NCBI RefSeq assembly: GCF_902459465.1
Contig: NW_022985733.1
Coordinates: 36,835 to 100,834, forward strand
Reading direction: 5' to 3'
Length of the DNA: 64,000 nucleotides
Source of the DNA: Asterias rubens
Lineage: Eukaryota > Echinodermata > Asteroidea > Forcipulatida > Asteriidae
Part shown: one piece after another, positions 44,414 through 56,700 of the stretch
How positions within the stretch are numbered: position 1 is the stretch's first letter
Layout of the letters: the number at the start of each line of letters is the position of its first letter
Notes under the pieces: model-generated
What the model was told of the DNA's origin: nothing
What the model saw: only the letters and a program-made list of their open reading frames with translations
The model's database searches: none
Translations under genes and position numbers: made by a program

Positions 44414-47400
44414 TTACTCTGATTTCGCAGTAATCACACTCTGATCTAGCATGTTCTTGAAGAAAATCTCAAAGAAATGCAAAAACTCTTTGAGGTTGGC
44501 ATCATTTCCACCTTGAGACCGGAAGAGTAGGATGAGGCCACTGCCCCCCTTGGCGTTACTATCAACTACACTCAAACTGAATCTCAAAATAGGCGTGATG
44601 GATGAAGGACTTCGCTGGAGTTTCTCTGCAACGATAAGATCAGTGACTTGCGTCTCAAGATTGAGATCGTTACCGGTGAACTGGTACCTTGGAGGGTGGT
44701 CACATGATCTGTCTTTAGTTAGGAGGGCTTCCCCGGAGGTAGCCAATGAGTGGCTATCTTTGTTAGGTATTGGCATGACCTGTTTCTTAAGATCAGTGCC
44801 ATCATCTGTTGGAGCTGTATCCATCAGATTTTCTGATGTTAATCTTGGATTGCTTCTTCCATCTTTGGAGGCGGCTATTTCTGTGTTTGATTGCTCAGTT
44901 TCTGTTTTTGTTTGGTTGCTGTCTTGGGATTTTACCTGACGTCTTGCTTTGCGTCTCCCGAGCCACACAGGATAATAAACTACACACTCAAGCCACTCTT
45001 TCTCCGAGTCCCACATCTTTTTGTCTTCAGAGGTTTCTTGTAGTGATGTTGCTTCTTGGAAAGCCTCCTCTGCAAGATCTACCTTGCAGCGTTTACGTGG
45101 CTGTGCATCTTCACATTCAGAAACAGATGCTTGGACAGTGCCCTCAAGAGGCGAGTCAGAGCCAACTGTGTGTTCTTTACCGCTACTCTCTATAGGTTTC
45201 TTGGGAGTTTCCACAGCCTCCTCGCTCAGCAACCAACGACACTCAAATTTCAAGACCCTTTTCAGCAGATGGAAAGCGAGTTGTTTCACTGCACCACGCC
45301 ACATAACTACTTTATCAGTTCGCAGGTCAGAAAGGAACATAGATGGTAGATGGGTGACTTTAGGACTGATTTCAAACCTGAAGTTGTCTGTTGCCGACTC
45401 GGTACTAATCTCCGAGGGGCATTTAGTCAACGATGAGGTTTTGGATGCGGAGGCACCGAACAACAAGAGTAGACCCCAGTTCTCATCATTCAAACTTTTC
45501 CCTTGCGCATAAGCCAGACGACAAAGAGTAGCAGAACGTGTGAACTCTGTTGATATCCTCTCCAATGTCTTCTCATTGACGTTTAGAGAAACATTATGCC
45601 ACAACTCAAATGGATCTCTGATATTAACTGACCCTATCTTAAAGGATCTTTGTGAAGCACCATCATCATTTTGGTTTGTGACTTCAGACACCGAGGCAGT
45701 CTTTCCATACAATGGGCAGATGACACTTCTCTTAAATTCAAATCCATCGTAGAAATTGAAGAATCCAGAAAGAATTTCAGCTAAAAAAGGTAAAATGAGA
45801 GTAAACAAAACAGTCATTTTGAAGCATTTTCATCTGAGCAACATTATGTCATTTGGTGTGTAAATACAATGTTCAACCGTGTAAATACAATGTTCAACCG
45901 CAAGTCTGATGTGTGATGAGCATTGTATACTTATTGTTTCCGAGCCCTGCCTAAAAATTCTACAGGGTATAATCAGGCAAAGATAAGACTTAGCTGGTGC
46001 CAGCAATTGGTAGTTCCTGATATATGGGTAACTTGGGTTTGGGCTTTGAGGGTATACCTTCAGTAATTACACCAAAAATTGAATACCATCAAAACTTAAG
46101 AAGAACCAAAGCAGTTGATAACGTTTAACATTGATAGAAATAACACCCTTTGAATTAATTTGAATTTTAAGAAAGAGGTAATAGAATTACATTATTAATA
46201 CTACTATTATTGTTATTATTAAAAAGATTTATATGGCGCATTTCCAAAATAGACCAATGCGCTTTACAATAAAAATTGAAATTAAATACATTAGACAGCA
46301 AAAAAGCACACACATAAAAAGCACAAGAAACAGCACATTAATGAAGTATAATTATAAAAAATTTGCAAAACATAAAACCTACGGGGAAAAGCTTTGCAAA
46401 GAAAACATTTAACCAGCAACATTAAAATTCCTTTGGAAAGAAGAGGTTTTTAAAAAATTCTTAATTTTATTTACATTAGGGGCGCAAAGTCTAGACCCTG
46501 AAACAGAAAAAGACTTGTCCCAGAAAGATCTTTTGGTGGACGGTATGGCCATCAGGCATGAAGCCTTTCTCCGGCATCTGATCAGAAATAGATAAGAAAT
46601 GAAACATAAAGTAGAAGGGTTTACAAACCTTGTGTTTCTGTACTTTCAGACAGGGAGAAAGAAGTGTCTTGAGAGAAAACACTGTCTTGTCCATCTGAAA
46701 CAAATAAGAAAATCACAATCAGGAACTTTGCTACTTCAAAGCTTGTACAGGGCCCAATCTAATAGAGCTGCTAAGCACACAAAATTTGCTTAGCATGAAA
46801 TTTCGTCCTTGATAAAAACAGGATTACCAACCAAATTTCCATTTGTTGAATATTGCTTGTTATAAGTACTCAGCTGTTGTTTGCTTATCCTGAAAATCAC
46901 GCGAAAATTTGGTTGGTAATCCTGTTTTTATCAAGGCAAAAGATTTCATGCTAAGCAAATTTTCATGCTAAGCAGCTCTATTAAATTGGGCTCTCGTGAC
47001 TAATGATTAATAAGTAGGAAGAATATCATGCCTGTATAAAACAATATTATATACAAATTACTCAAAATTTAGTATACAATATGCTTTCTCAAATTCTACA
47101 AGTATTTTGCTCAATTCCTTACCACCAGATTGTTCCAGCTTGGTCACACTTGGCAATAGAGGGCGCTCTCTAGCTTGCAGATAGAATAACACCATCAGAG
47201 TCAAGGCATAGTTAGTAAGACGAGGCCCAGCTCCTGTGTTTCCTGCCAGTTGACATACTTTAGCCCAGCGGCGTACTGTGAACACAAGAGGGCGCACTTG
47301 TGGTAGGAGACTGCTGTAGAATTTTAGGAGCTTTGTGTTCTTGAGTGCTAGGCTTATGATGGAAAGGAACAATAATTCAATGATTCAGTTAATTTATTCA

Positions 47401-50400
47401 AACACACATATATTTCCATACTTCCATGAAAAATATCCACACTTACATGTAATAGGGAGTAAAGCAATACTAAAGCAAAAAAAACCCATTAATGGAACCT
47501 TAATGGAAACTTGTGTTAAATAATATTAAAAAAATCAAGTTATTCATGAATATGAAATAGCATTTTTTTTAAGGATAACAAAGTGCTGCAGTGCAATGAG
47601 CCATTTTTGAAGTGCGATTTTGAATAGTGACTGGCACAATTACTTGACTGGCCATAAGTGAAAACTCAAATTAGTTCCCCAGACTAAAGACAGTGTTCCT
47701 TTTTCAGATCGTTCGAGGCAAGCTTTTGTAAAGCAACCTCAAGATGAGCAAACCCTGGTACAATCGTGCCCTACACACTCAGTCAGATTGGTGTGTAGGT
47801 ATTCACCGTAATTTAATTTCTTTTCATGTGGTTATGAAACCAAGAACTCTCCAAACAGCAGAACTTAATCACTGTACTAGCCAAGAATCCAATGGAGAGA
47901 AGCAAACTTAATCACTGTACTAGCCAAGAACCCAATGGAGAGAAGCAAACTTAATCACTGTACTAGCCAAGAATCCAATGGAGAGAAGCAAACTTAATCA
48001 CTGTACTTGCCAAGAATCCAATGGAGAGAAGTAAACTTAATCACTGTACTAGCCAAGAACCCAATGGAGAGAAGTGAACTTAATCACTGTACTAGCCAAG
48101 AACCCAATGGAGAGAAGTAAACTTAATCACTGTACTAGCCAAGAACCCAATGGAGAGAAGTAAACTTAATCACTGTACTAGCCAAGAACCCAATGGAGAG
48201 AAGTAAACTTAATCACTGTACTAGCCAAGAACCCAATGGAGAGAAGTAAACTTAATCACTGTACTAGTCAAGAACCCAATGGAGAGAAGACAAGGAAGGA
48301 AGTTCCACTTTTAGACTAGAGAGGAAAACCCCATAGAATTAAATCCAGGGAAACCCACCAAGTAAGGTAGGAACTGAAAACCCAATCCACACAGTGCCCA
48401 CTGTGGGATTTGAACCAGGTTCTTAGCGGTGGAAGGCGAGGAAAAATACCACTACGCCAACCCGACCACAGGTGTCTTTCAAAACTATGCAAAAGCTTGC
48501 CCAAACCAATGTGAAAAAACAACTGTCTCTAGTATCAGGAGTTCAAAGTAAAGTGGTCACCTGTGAGCCATTTGTACCAGAAAGTATCCAAATTTAACCA
48601 TGCCATAATGATAAAATTGATTGAAACAAATACATATACACGAAAGTATCCAAATCTAACTAGCAAATGAGTTTTTTGCATCCAACCATGCCACAACGAT
48701 AGAATTTATCAAAATAAACACATATACACAAGCAGACACTTACCCCTTAAGATAAAAACAGTTTCAGTGGCTGAAAAATATGTTAAGCTGAAGGGCAAAA
48801 AATTAACCAATTTTGAGAGCGCCCTCACATGGTCAAAACTAGGGTGGATTTACCTGTTATTCATAGATACATCGCATTGGAGTCCAGATTCTTTATGGGT
48901 GAACTTCACCACTGGTAACCTAGCACTTGGTATGAAGTGGATACTATAACAACTCGGTACACAGCGTTTAATGACATCACTGACTGAGGAGAGGATATCC
49001 AATGGGGAGGCTGAAGTGAGGTCAGGTGATGTGATGTCATCTACTGGACCAGCTGATTCCTGCGTTTAGTGGATGGTATACCTTTGGTTTTTTTAGAACC
49101 GTTTAATTGTTTTGATTCAATATAGATGTAAATGTACACAATAAAACTAACATCCCAAATTTCTTTTGAAAAGGTGGTTGCGTTTTTGAGATATCGCCAA
49201 AATATTGTGATCATAATGAGACTGGAGGGAAAATAGTCTGGCACCTTTCTAATGTGAACAAAATTGAACTAAATTTGCTGTTTGGTATCTAGGGTACCTG
49301 ACAAAGATTGCAGCAGAGTGATCAGGGTCTGTGTGATTTAAACCTTTGCATGGTGGGAGTACAATCAAATGAGCTTTAAAGGCAGTGGACACTTTTGGTA
49401 ATTACTCAAAATAATTATTAGCATGAAACCTTACTTGGTAATGAGTAATGGGGAGAGGTTGATAGTATAGTAACATTGTGAGAAACGGCTCCCTCTGAAG
49501 TAACGTAGTTTTCGAGAAAGAAGTACTTTTCCACGAATTCGATTTTGAGACCTCAGATTCAGAATTTGAGGTCTCGAAATCAAGCATCTGAAAGCACACA
49601 ACTTCGTGTGACAAGGGTGTTTTTTCTTTCATTATTATCTCGCAACTTCGATGACGGATTAAGCTCAAACTTTCACAGGATTGTTATTTTATGCATATGT
49701 TGAGATACAGCAAGTGAGAAGACTGGTCTTTGACAATTACCAATAGTGTCCAGTGTCTTTAAGCGGTGACACTGTGTGCATAAATCTCATTTGAGTAATG
49801 GTGGCTCAGAGAAGAACCGGTGGTTTGACAACTTCTCAAAACCACAACTTTTCAAACGAGATTTATTCGCATGATGTCACCACCAACCTCCCTTGATGAA
49901 GGTCCGGCAACATCACCTCTCCATCACTTACCTCAACAGTTTCTTTAATATCTTGTGACGTCTTACTGACGGACTTCAAAGACTCTCCTAACTCAAGATG
50001 TATATCAAGATCACATCCCTGGACACCAAAGCCATTGATGGAGGAACCAAAAGGTGTGACCCGACAACCAGGGAGTAGCTCCTCCAGGGCACTCTGCAGA
50101 AGATCACAGACAAGATGACGGAGTTTCACATCGCCCTCGGTTAGCTCTGTTAGCCGGACGAGGGTTGACATCTGGGCAGAAATCTTAGTGTGGATCGTGG
50201 AAGGAAACAGGATGAAAAAAGATTAGATAATCTTGATTTGTCTTTGAAAAATACAAACTGATGTCAAAATTTAAATTGTTTTTCTTGAGCACTGTTAAAA
50301 CTAAACCTTGGGTATTTTACGCTTTCAAAAGCTTGTGTTAGAATTAAAATTTGTACAATGATCGTTCTCAGACTAACAAAAGAACAAAGAGACATATTAA

Positions 50401-52576
50401 TTATAAACACACAACCAAACATTAAATGAGATATTTCTGTGGTATTATTGCAAACCTCTCTTAATTAAACATTATTATATTATTATCACATGTGTTTGGT
50501 AATGAAACTAAGGGTACCTCAGATGTGAACTTAATCTTTGTAACTAAGCCTGTATAGGTTGCTTGCCATTTGAAACAGAAACACCCTACACTTCCACAAT
50601 AAGTGTTTTGGGTTCTTTTATGTGAACTACCGATCCTAGTACCTGGCCCTACTTATATAAAATGTCCCATCCGAAGGAAAAAGTAAACATTGTAAAGTAT
50701 CTTTCCACGACCGTAACTCAAACCTACAATGTACACTCTGCTGATCAAAAACACAAGAGCTCATAGATGTTGTCAAAGGACAGTTAAACAATTATAAAAT
50801 ATGTCACAAAATTCCACAATCTATTTGCGGAGCTGAGGTTTTGTAGTGTACTCACAGACTCTTCCTTGGCAAGTGCTTGATACAGCTCCTTGTTTTGCTT
50901 TGATTGTTCTTCGCTACTTTTCCCCTTTCCATGGCCATCTTTTTGAGCACATCGTCTACTTTTGGCAGATCCAACTGAACCTCCCGGAGTTGGGTTTGCC
51001 TTGGGCTGCCTGGGTCTCACCACAATCTTTTGGCCATTCATGACCTGCCGCTCAACACTAGTGGCGCTCTTTGCCGACTCATCATTCTTGAACTCCACGA
51101 TGGCGAAGTGAGCCTATCAAAGACAAAATTAGTGGCACTTATCGATTGGAAAAGTTAACAGACTAAATCATGTTTGTCATCAGAACTTTAATGAAAAAAT
51201 CCAATCTGTACTCTGCTTGTGACTAAATAGCGTCAGAGAAGGATTTTGTCAAGCATATTTGCATATATATTTGGTTTGCAGTAACACCATGTGTGTATCT
51301 ACTAGCCAGGTAGAGTTTGTTCTTAGAGAACTGTCTTGCTTTACTTAGACAGTAGAAAAGAACAAACTCTACCTGGCAAGTAGATACACACATGGTGTTA
51401 CCGCAAACCAAATGTATATTGATACCTCACCATGCAATGCCTCAAATCCTATATACATATTTGCATAGCTAAATATTTCTTTTGTGCTCACTGAATGCTA
51501 GTATCAAATGTTTTGGGGAGAATAGCTGTTGATACTATTAACAGCTGCAGCGTTCTCAGCAAGAATTTTTTTATGACCATTCATTTCTGGAGTAGTTACC
51601 CATGTATAACCCTTATACCTTTACCTAGTGCAGAATAGTGCAATGGGAAACTTTAGAATGCTATGTGGCTGCAGTGCAGAATTACCAGGTAAATTGTGAT
51701 TGTGCTGCCACCAAGCGTCCCAAAAGTCCCCCATTGCACAGGCACTCCTTACAAATGATGGTGTCTATTAGCCTTTTAAAGACAATTATCAGCAAAACAA
51801 CTTTACCTTATCTTTGTCAATGATGATTCGTGCCACATCACCAAACTTTGAAAAATAATCTCCGAGCTGTACTTCCCCATTTATCCGACTTAATCCTCCG
51901 ACAAAGATGCTTCTTTGAGTCTGTTGCTGGCGGCTTTCTTGGAGACTAACCAGTCTTAGATGTTTCTTCCCTTTCAAGTGGTCTTCAACAGCTTTTTCTA
52001 AGATGGGAAAATCAGACAGGTCATTTTGTTTAGGGCATTTAAAACTTAAAGAATAAAGTGTTGTGACTTCCATTCAGCCTCTCCAGGGCTCAACTTTTTG
52101 GAGAAAGTCGACAAGACTGCAGGGCTTGTAGATCAAAATGTTTACTGGACCAGAATTTATTTTACCAAACCAGAATATAACTCCGGTGGGATTCGAACCG
52201 ACGACCCTTGCAATTCTAGAGCAGTGTCTTACTAACTAGATTACCGAGATTGCCCGGTAGCTAGAGGCAGTTTGAATCCTATGTTTTGGCAGCAGGATAC
52301 CGCAACGATATATAATAGATGTTAAATTTGTATGAGGGATGAAGAATATTAATTTTGGTTGTTACCCATACATCGATTTGTGTAAGCACTGTTTACTCAG
52401 TACTTTCCCGAGTCCTGTGAAAAAATATCACAGGCATATTACTCAGGTGGGATTCAAACCCTTGCATACTTGATAATTTTCATTAGACTTCTTTCTTTAC
52501 CTGATGTGATTTTTATGTCACAAAGTTGACAAAGAAAGTTCCTTCCTCGGACTTTGATCAAGTCAGATTTCTCCAT
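44414..52576 (-). CDS. TUT1: Speckle-targeted poly(A) polymerase / U6 terminal uridylyltransferase TUT1 (Star-PAP), 8 coding exons
   Basis: In the nucleus this enzyme adds the U6 snRNA oligo(U) tail and polyadenylates selected mRNAs. Exons in transcript order are 52576-52501, 51997-51807, 51113-50856, 50171-49884, 49059-48854, 47352-47123, 46694-46629 and 45780-44414 (TAA). Phases join to 893 aa (human 874). A C2H2 finger uses C16, C19, H32 and H38. The RRM (54-123) has IFVGGL and AHFAIVEF. The nucleotidyltransferase has FGSS (216-219), GCDLDIHLELG with D229 and D231, and third carboxylate D334 in QCDVSMNNS. The central domain has RPLVFTVRRWAK and LTNYALTLMVLFYLQ. The C-terminal region keeps CVVYYPVWLGRRKARR. 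The Pro-rich insert between the catalytic strands is much shorter than in vertebrates. The exon 4 donor may be at 49881 instead of 49884. A non-coding 5' exon probably exists, as an acceptor occurs at 52604. Confidence 0.95.
46190..46580 (-). mobile_element. Truncated LINE-like remnant in a TUT1 intron
   Basis: On the minus strand a short frame reading RSFWDKSFSVSGSRLCAPN resembles the end of non-LTR reverse transcriptases ('RSFSV..P.LWN' pattern). It is followed by a 3' tail whose complement is tatggcgcatttccaaaata...caatgcgctttacaa and a trinucleotide tail (aataataatagt). It is in the same sense as TUT1 between exons 7 and 8 and is not part of the spliced message, since exon 7 joins exon 8 in phase. 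Confidence 0.5.
46749..46995. mobile_element. gggcccaatttcat-family element with long inverted arms
   Basis: The ends are gggcccaatctaatagagct and agctctattaaattgggctc. Inner arms ccttgataaaaacaggatta and taatcctgtttttatcaagg match perfectly. It is the largest copy in the window and lies in a TUT1 intron. Confidence 0.88.
47862..48291. repeat. 43-bp satellite, ten copies
   Basis: The unit starts aacttaatcactgtactagc and continues caagaacccaatggagagaa plus gta. Starts occur every 43 bp from 47862 to 48249 with only a few substitutions (aatcc/aaccc, agcaa/agtaa). The last unit runs into SINE-related sequence at 48290-48472. It lies in a TUT1 intron. Confidence 0.96.
48292..48472 (-). mobile_element. 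tRNA-derived SINE, third family
   Basis: tgggatttgaaccaggttct is an inverted B box. It is followed by ggtggaaggcgaggaaaaat...ctacgccaacccgacca (A-box region), with body gaaacccaccaagtaagg and accccatagaattaaatcc. Its 5'-side neighbour (the distal end of the element) is the 43-bp satellite. Confidence 0.7.
49075..49240. repeat. Repeat shared with 54838-55005
   Basis: Both contain acctttggtttttt/aacc, cacaataaaactaac, tttcaaaaggtggttg-like words and gtttttgagatatcgcc. They are moderately diverged, in the same orientation, in introns of TUT1 and NEMP respectively. Confidence 0.7.
49376..49762. mobile_element. ~385-bp palindromic MITE
   Basis: The ends are ttaaaggcagtggacacttt and tagtgtccagtgtctttaa. 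The orientation is opposite to 28508. It lies between TUT1 exons 4 and 5 in the intron. Confidence 0.9.
50590..50762 (-). mobile_element. Decayed tRNA-Leu-type SINE
   Basis: cacgaccgtaactcaaacct (inverted B box), cactctgctgatcaaaaaca and caagagctc match the complement of the head at 1618. The body includes gatcctagtacctggccct. Confidence 0.65.
51266..51416. mobile_element. Foldback MITE, ~60-bp arms
   Basis: The ends are tatatttggtttgcagtaac and gttaccgcaaaccaaatgta. Arms continue with accatgtgtgtatctac and its complement, then gtagagtttgttctt and aagaacaaactctac. The loop is about 30 bp. It is in a TUT1 intron. Confidence 0.9.
52178..52470 (-). mobile_element. tRNA-derived SINE, second family (interrupted)
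   Basis: A head complement at 52185-52290 (tgggattcgaaccgacgac, attaccgagattgcccggta) is followed, after about 80 bp, by body sequence tacccatacatcgatttgtg, tactttcccgagtcctgtga and a second B-box complement near 52450 (gtgggattcaaaccc). Two overlapping or nested copies are likely. Confidence 0.7.
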
Positions 52577-52604
52577 CGCTAAATAGTTCTCTTCAACTAT
52601 GACT

Positions 52605-53730
52605 CTGTAAATGAACAAAGAAATAACCAAATAATAATTATTTTATTTTTTAACAACTCTAAATTTTGTTTAATTCCTTTAAATTATTCAACAACTTTTT
52701 AAGTAATCATTTAGCGGTGTCCTTAATTAACAGCCTGGTCATTAGCTAACAATCGTCCGCTAGCCAAATACTAGCCCACCTTGTTGAGCTGTTAATGGCT
52801 CCTCTTTTAACATCGGTCTCATGTGACAGTGATGAGACCGATGTGTTAAAAGCGGAGCCATTAAGCATTAACAGCTCAACAAGGTGGGCTAGCCAAATAC
52901 TAACTAAAACGTTTATTATGGATTAGTCAATATCAAAACATTTCTGGTCAGGCTGTCTGGTCTCATCATGGAGGTAGCATGTGTCCGAGTGAGAGAGAGA
53001 GAGTGTCTGGCAAGTATTCAAATTTTGCAAGTTCAGCAGTGTTGAAATTGAATCAAACAAAAGCAACTTGTCGATTTTCCTCTTTTCTTTGTTTTAAACA
53101 AAATGTAAAGTTTTATTGTTGTAATAAATATACATATTGACTATCTATGTATTGTCAGAGTGGAGGCTTCCTGGAGAAAGTTACTCAACGAGGTTTTTTT
53201 TTTGGTACTTTTAAGTCTCAAAGACAATTATTTACAATGTTTGTGTCAATTTCATGTCTTTAGCCGCCGCGCAATAATGTATTTAGTGTGGACAAACTTC
53301 AGTTCAAAAGAATGTGCACAAAAGTTTTAACATTTGCCTTGCGCGAATTTAAAAAAGGGCCATCTTCAAAGATTGCGCACAACATTGACATGTGGATGAG
53401 CGAGCGAAATTGGCTATCACTTACTAAATTTTAAATTATTATATTATATACAAACACTAGGATTTCCCGAGACTATCCGGCCTTGCTACTTACTTACTCT
53501 GTTGTTGTAAACTAACTGTTTACAAATACAAATTACAGTGCAGTGATGTGTCGGGAAAAAAGTTCATACACATGACCATGATCATGGAGGCTGACATATT
53601 GTATCCCAGAATGCATCTCTTCAATCCAACAAAATAACGTGTAGTTGCGGTTTCTGGCGAATGCGTGTAATTTAAATGAACCGACTTCGACATCAAATAC
53701 AAGATGTAATATTTTTTTTAGGTGCCCATC
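52605..53730. promoter_or_regulatory. Divergent TUT1/NEMP intergenic region
   Basis: The two start codons lie 1155 bp apart on opposite strands. The stretch should carry TUT1's first non-coding exon and both promoters. It contains one hairpin element (52762-52906), a gagagagagaga run near 52990 and a modestly CG-rich patch (agccgccgcgcaat, 53261). A splice-acceptor-like tttttttag immediately before 53722 suggests NEMP may have a 5' UTR intron. No specific promoter element was identified. Confidence 0.4.
52762..52906. mobile_element. Foldback element upstream of TUT1
   Basis: The arms agcccaccttgttgagctgt and acagctcaacaaggtgggct, then ttaacatcggtctcat and atgagaccgatgtgttaa, close on a loop around gtgacagtg. 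The outer word gctagccaaatacta is a direct repeat at both sides. Confidence 0.88.
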
Positions 53731-56700
53731 ATGGCAGTCAAGGCGGCGAGTTTGATTTCAGTTGTGGTCAACATTTGTCTTCTCTTTAGCCTTTTCGAAG
53801 TTGGAGGAGCATATTCAGCTAGTAATTTGCTAACTATAATATTTGATATACTGTTAATGATTGCTAATTTCATGTTGAATTGAATCTCTTGTTGTTTTTA
53901 ATTAAAAGAGATATTATTATTAATTTAATGATGATATTGATATTGAAAAAAATATAAGCCTAACCATGGAAATTTATTCCTCCATGGCCTAACTTTATTA
54001 AAAAATAAAAGCATCCAGTCAGCACTGTCAGTGTCTGACTCGATCGAGAGGGACTGCATGCACTTGTTTGCAGCTGGCTTAATTAAATGCGATACTTCTA
54101 GAAACTATTAAGCCTTACTTAAGTTATAGTTTCTAGAAGTAAGATGCGGTATAATACAACGCAACCCTCATATAAACAGACAGGAGGGTTACGTTATCGC
54201 AACTACAGCTGGCCAAGCTGATTCAAATTCCAACTTCCAAGCAAGGCAGCTTGGTCACAAAATTAATAAGGGACATGTTGTCTTGAATCTAATTGATCAA
54301 TAATAACGTTCACTTTGTGAAGCCCTCTGCAAAGCAAAACCTAAAATAGTGATGGTGCTTACACAGTTGTGAGACAAAAAATATTCCAAAAGTGTTGAAT
54401 TTGTTGGCAACAAAACAAACCAATCATTCAAATAGGATGTTGACCAAGGAACTGGGCGCTGTACTCTTAAAAAAAAAAGCAGCCTAGTTACTGGGTCTAC
54501 ATCAATATCCTCCAAGGTCCATCTAACCTTCCGATGATATTTTTGTTGATGCTTCCAGGTGTCAACACAAAGACTTTGATAGATTCACCTGTACAAATTC
54601 CGTACAAAAAATGTTTTGATGCCAAGACGGACTGGAGTTGGCTAAGATTATGGAGCAGTTTAAGTGTAAGCTCTTTTTTTACAGTCAATTTTACAAATTT
54701 GTTGGCATATTTTTGTTTTTATTTCAATTTACAACAAATTTACATCTACATCTTGCTCAAAATACCAGGATGATTGTATTCCCACCATGCAAAATATAAA
54801 TCACCTTTTCTTTATTTCAAATTGCTTTGTCTAAAGGGAAAGTTTACCTTTGGTTTTTGGAACCATTTGAATGCTATAATACTATATCAATGCTTATATG
54901 GACACTGCACAATAAAACTAACTTGTGAAAATTTCATTTCAAAAGGTGGTTGTGTTTTTGAGATATCGCCCAAAAACCATGGTAACGCTTCCTAGAATTT
55001 TTAGGCATAAAAACTGACATCTTTAAACATGAGAACCGGTACTAGGAATTGCAAAGTTTCTCAAGAAGCTTTTTTACTTGGGAAAGCTGCTGTAGCATTC
55101 TAACCTAAAGTTTTTATCGGCATTAATTTTAAACGTTTACCATTCCTTTAATTAACCTGAAGGTGAAAGCGAAGAATATTGGCATAAATCAAGGCAAGAT
55201 TACCCTGGTGTATGGAGCCAATAAGACGGATGTTACAGATCAGCTGAACAAAGCTAGCGGAATACTGCCTTCATTTGTTCCACCATGGTTGCAGCAAAAC
55301 GCAATGATGATGTCTGTCTTGCAAAATCATTGTGTTGGAATAAACACAAAGGATGGGACAACAAAGGCTCATATCACTGTCACTGAGGAATGTAAGTATC
55401 TAAGAAGTTGAATCACATTCACCTCTTTATTCTTCTTACCTGTTTTTATTTCAATAAAATGGTTTATATTGATATCTGCATTATAATGCAAAAAAAAAGT
55501 ACATATACCCTTTAAGGTGATCCCCTGGCTGCTGCTTCCCAGGTTGTATCGTAATTTGGCTGTGATCCCTGGCTACACAGCAGTTAACGGTTGTATGACT
55601 TCTGACTGGCACCCTTAAAAAAGCGAACTTAACCTCTGTACTAGCCAAGAACCCAATAAGACAAAAAGGAAGTTTTTAGTTTGAGATGTGGGAGGAAAAA
55701 GAGTATTAGTTTTGATTTTTACCCATATACCGATGTGTGTTAGCACTGTATACTCAGTACTTTCCCCTTACACCGATGTGTGTTAGCACTGTATACTCAG
55801 TACTTTCCCGAGTCCTATGAACAAAATATCACAGGCATGTTACTCGGGTGGGATTACTCGGGTGAGATTCGAACCCACGACCCTTGCAATTCAAGAGCAG
55901 TGTCTTACCAACTAGACTACTGAGGTTGCCCGGTAGCTAGAGGCAGTTCGAATCCTTTGTTGAACATAGGATTCAAACTCCCTTACCAACTAGGCTACCG
56001 AGGTTGCCCCGTAGCTAGAGGCAGTTCGAATCCTTTGTTGAACATAGGATTCAAACTGCCTTTAGCTACCTGGCAACTGCTCTAGAATTGCAAGGGTCGT
56101 GGGTTCGAATCCCACCTGAATAACATGCCTGTGATATATTTTCACAGGACTCGGGGGAAAGTACTGAGTGTACAGTGCTAACACACATCGGTGTATGGGT
56201 AAAAATCAAAATTAATATTCTTTATCCCCGATGCAAGTTTAACATCTCTGAAAACAAAGAGTGTGTATCTGAATCTGAGAAATTATTCACTTTTTGTGAA
56301 TCACTCTACCCATACATATGAAATATCGTGACTGTTGTGAAATTCTTTGGTAAGATGAAAATCTTGCAAATGATTGTGATTCTTGAGTAATTTAAAAGCA
56401 AATTTCCAATTAGTTTACTTTTGACTAGAACTTTTACATCTGGAACAAGATGAAAATCTTGCAAATGATTGTAATTTTTTTCTTTGTTAAATGCCAATCA
56501 AGTGATGTTTGAAGAATTTAAGCAAGTTTCCAATTAGTTTACTTTTGAGTACAACATTTACTTCTGGCACTTAATTTTCTTTTAGTGATTTCAATTTGTG
56601 GTAAAATCGTAACTTGTTATTTTTGTCAAAATCCCATTTATTTTGTGTAGCTTTCAGATATGATAGACATTCTACTTCAATCTGATTTCTGATTTTATTG

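Noticed and set aside
44532-45512. Several plus-strand open frames of 97-163 codons opposite the TUT1 last exon
   Set aside because: They are antisense shadows of a well-supported coding exon.
46491-46580. Possible extra TUT1 exon between exons 7 and 8
   Set aside because: Exon 7 joins exon 8 in phase, and the segment reads better as a retroelement tail.
47862-48291. CRISPR-like regular repeats
   Set aside because: Units are contiguous with no unique spacers and the genome is animal; it is a tandem satellite.
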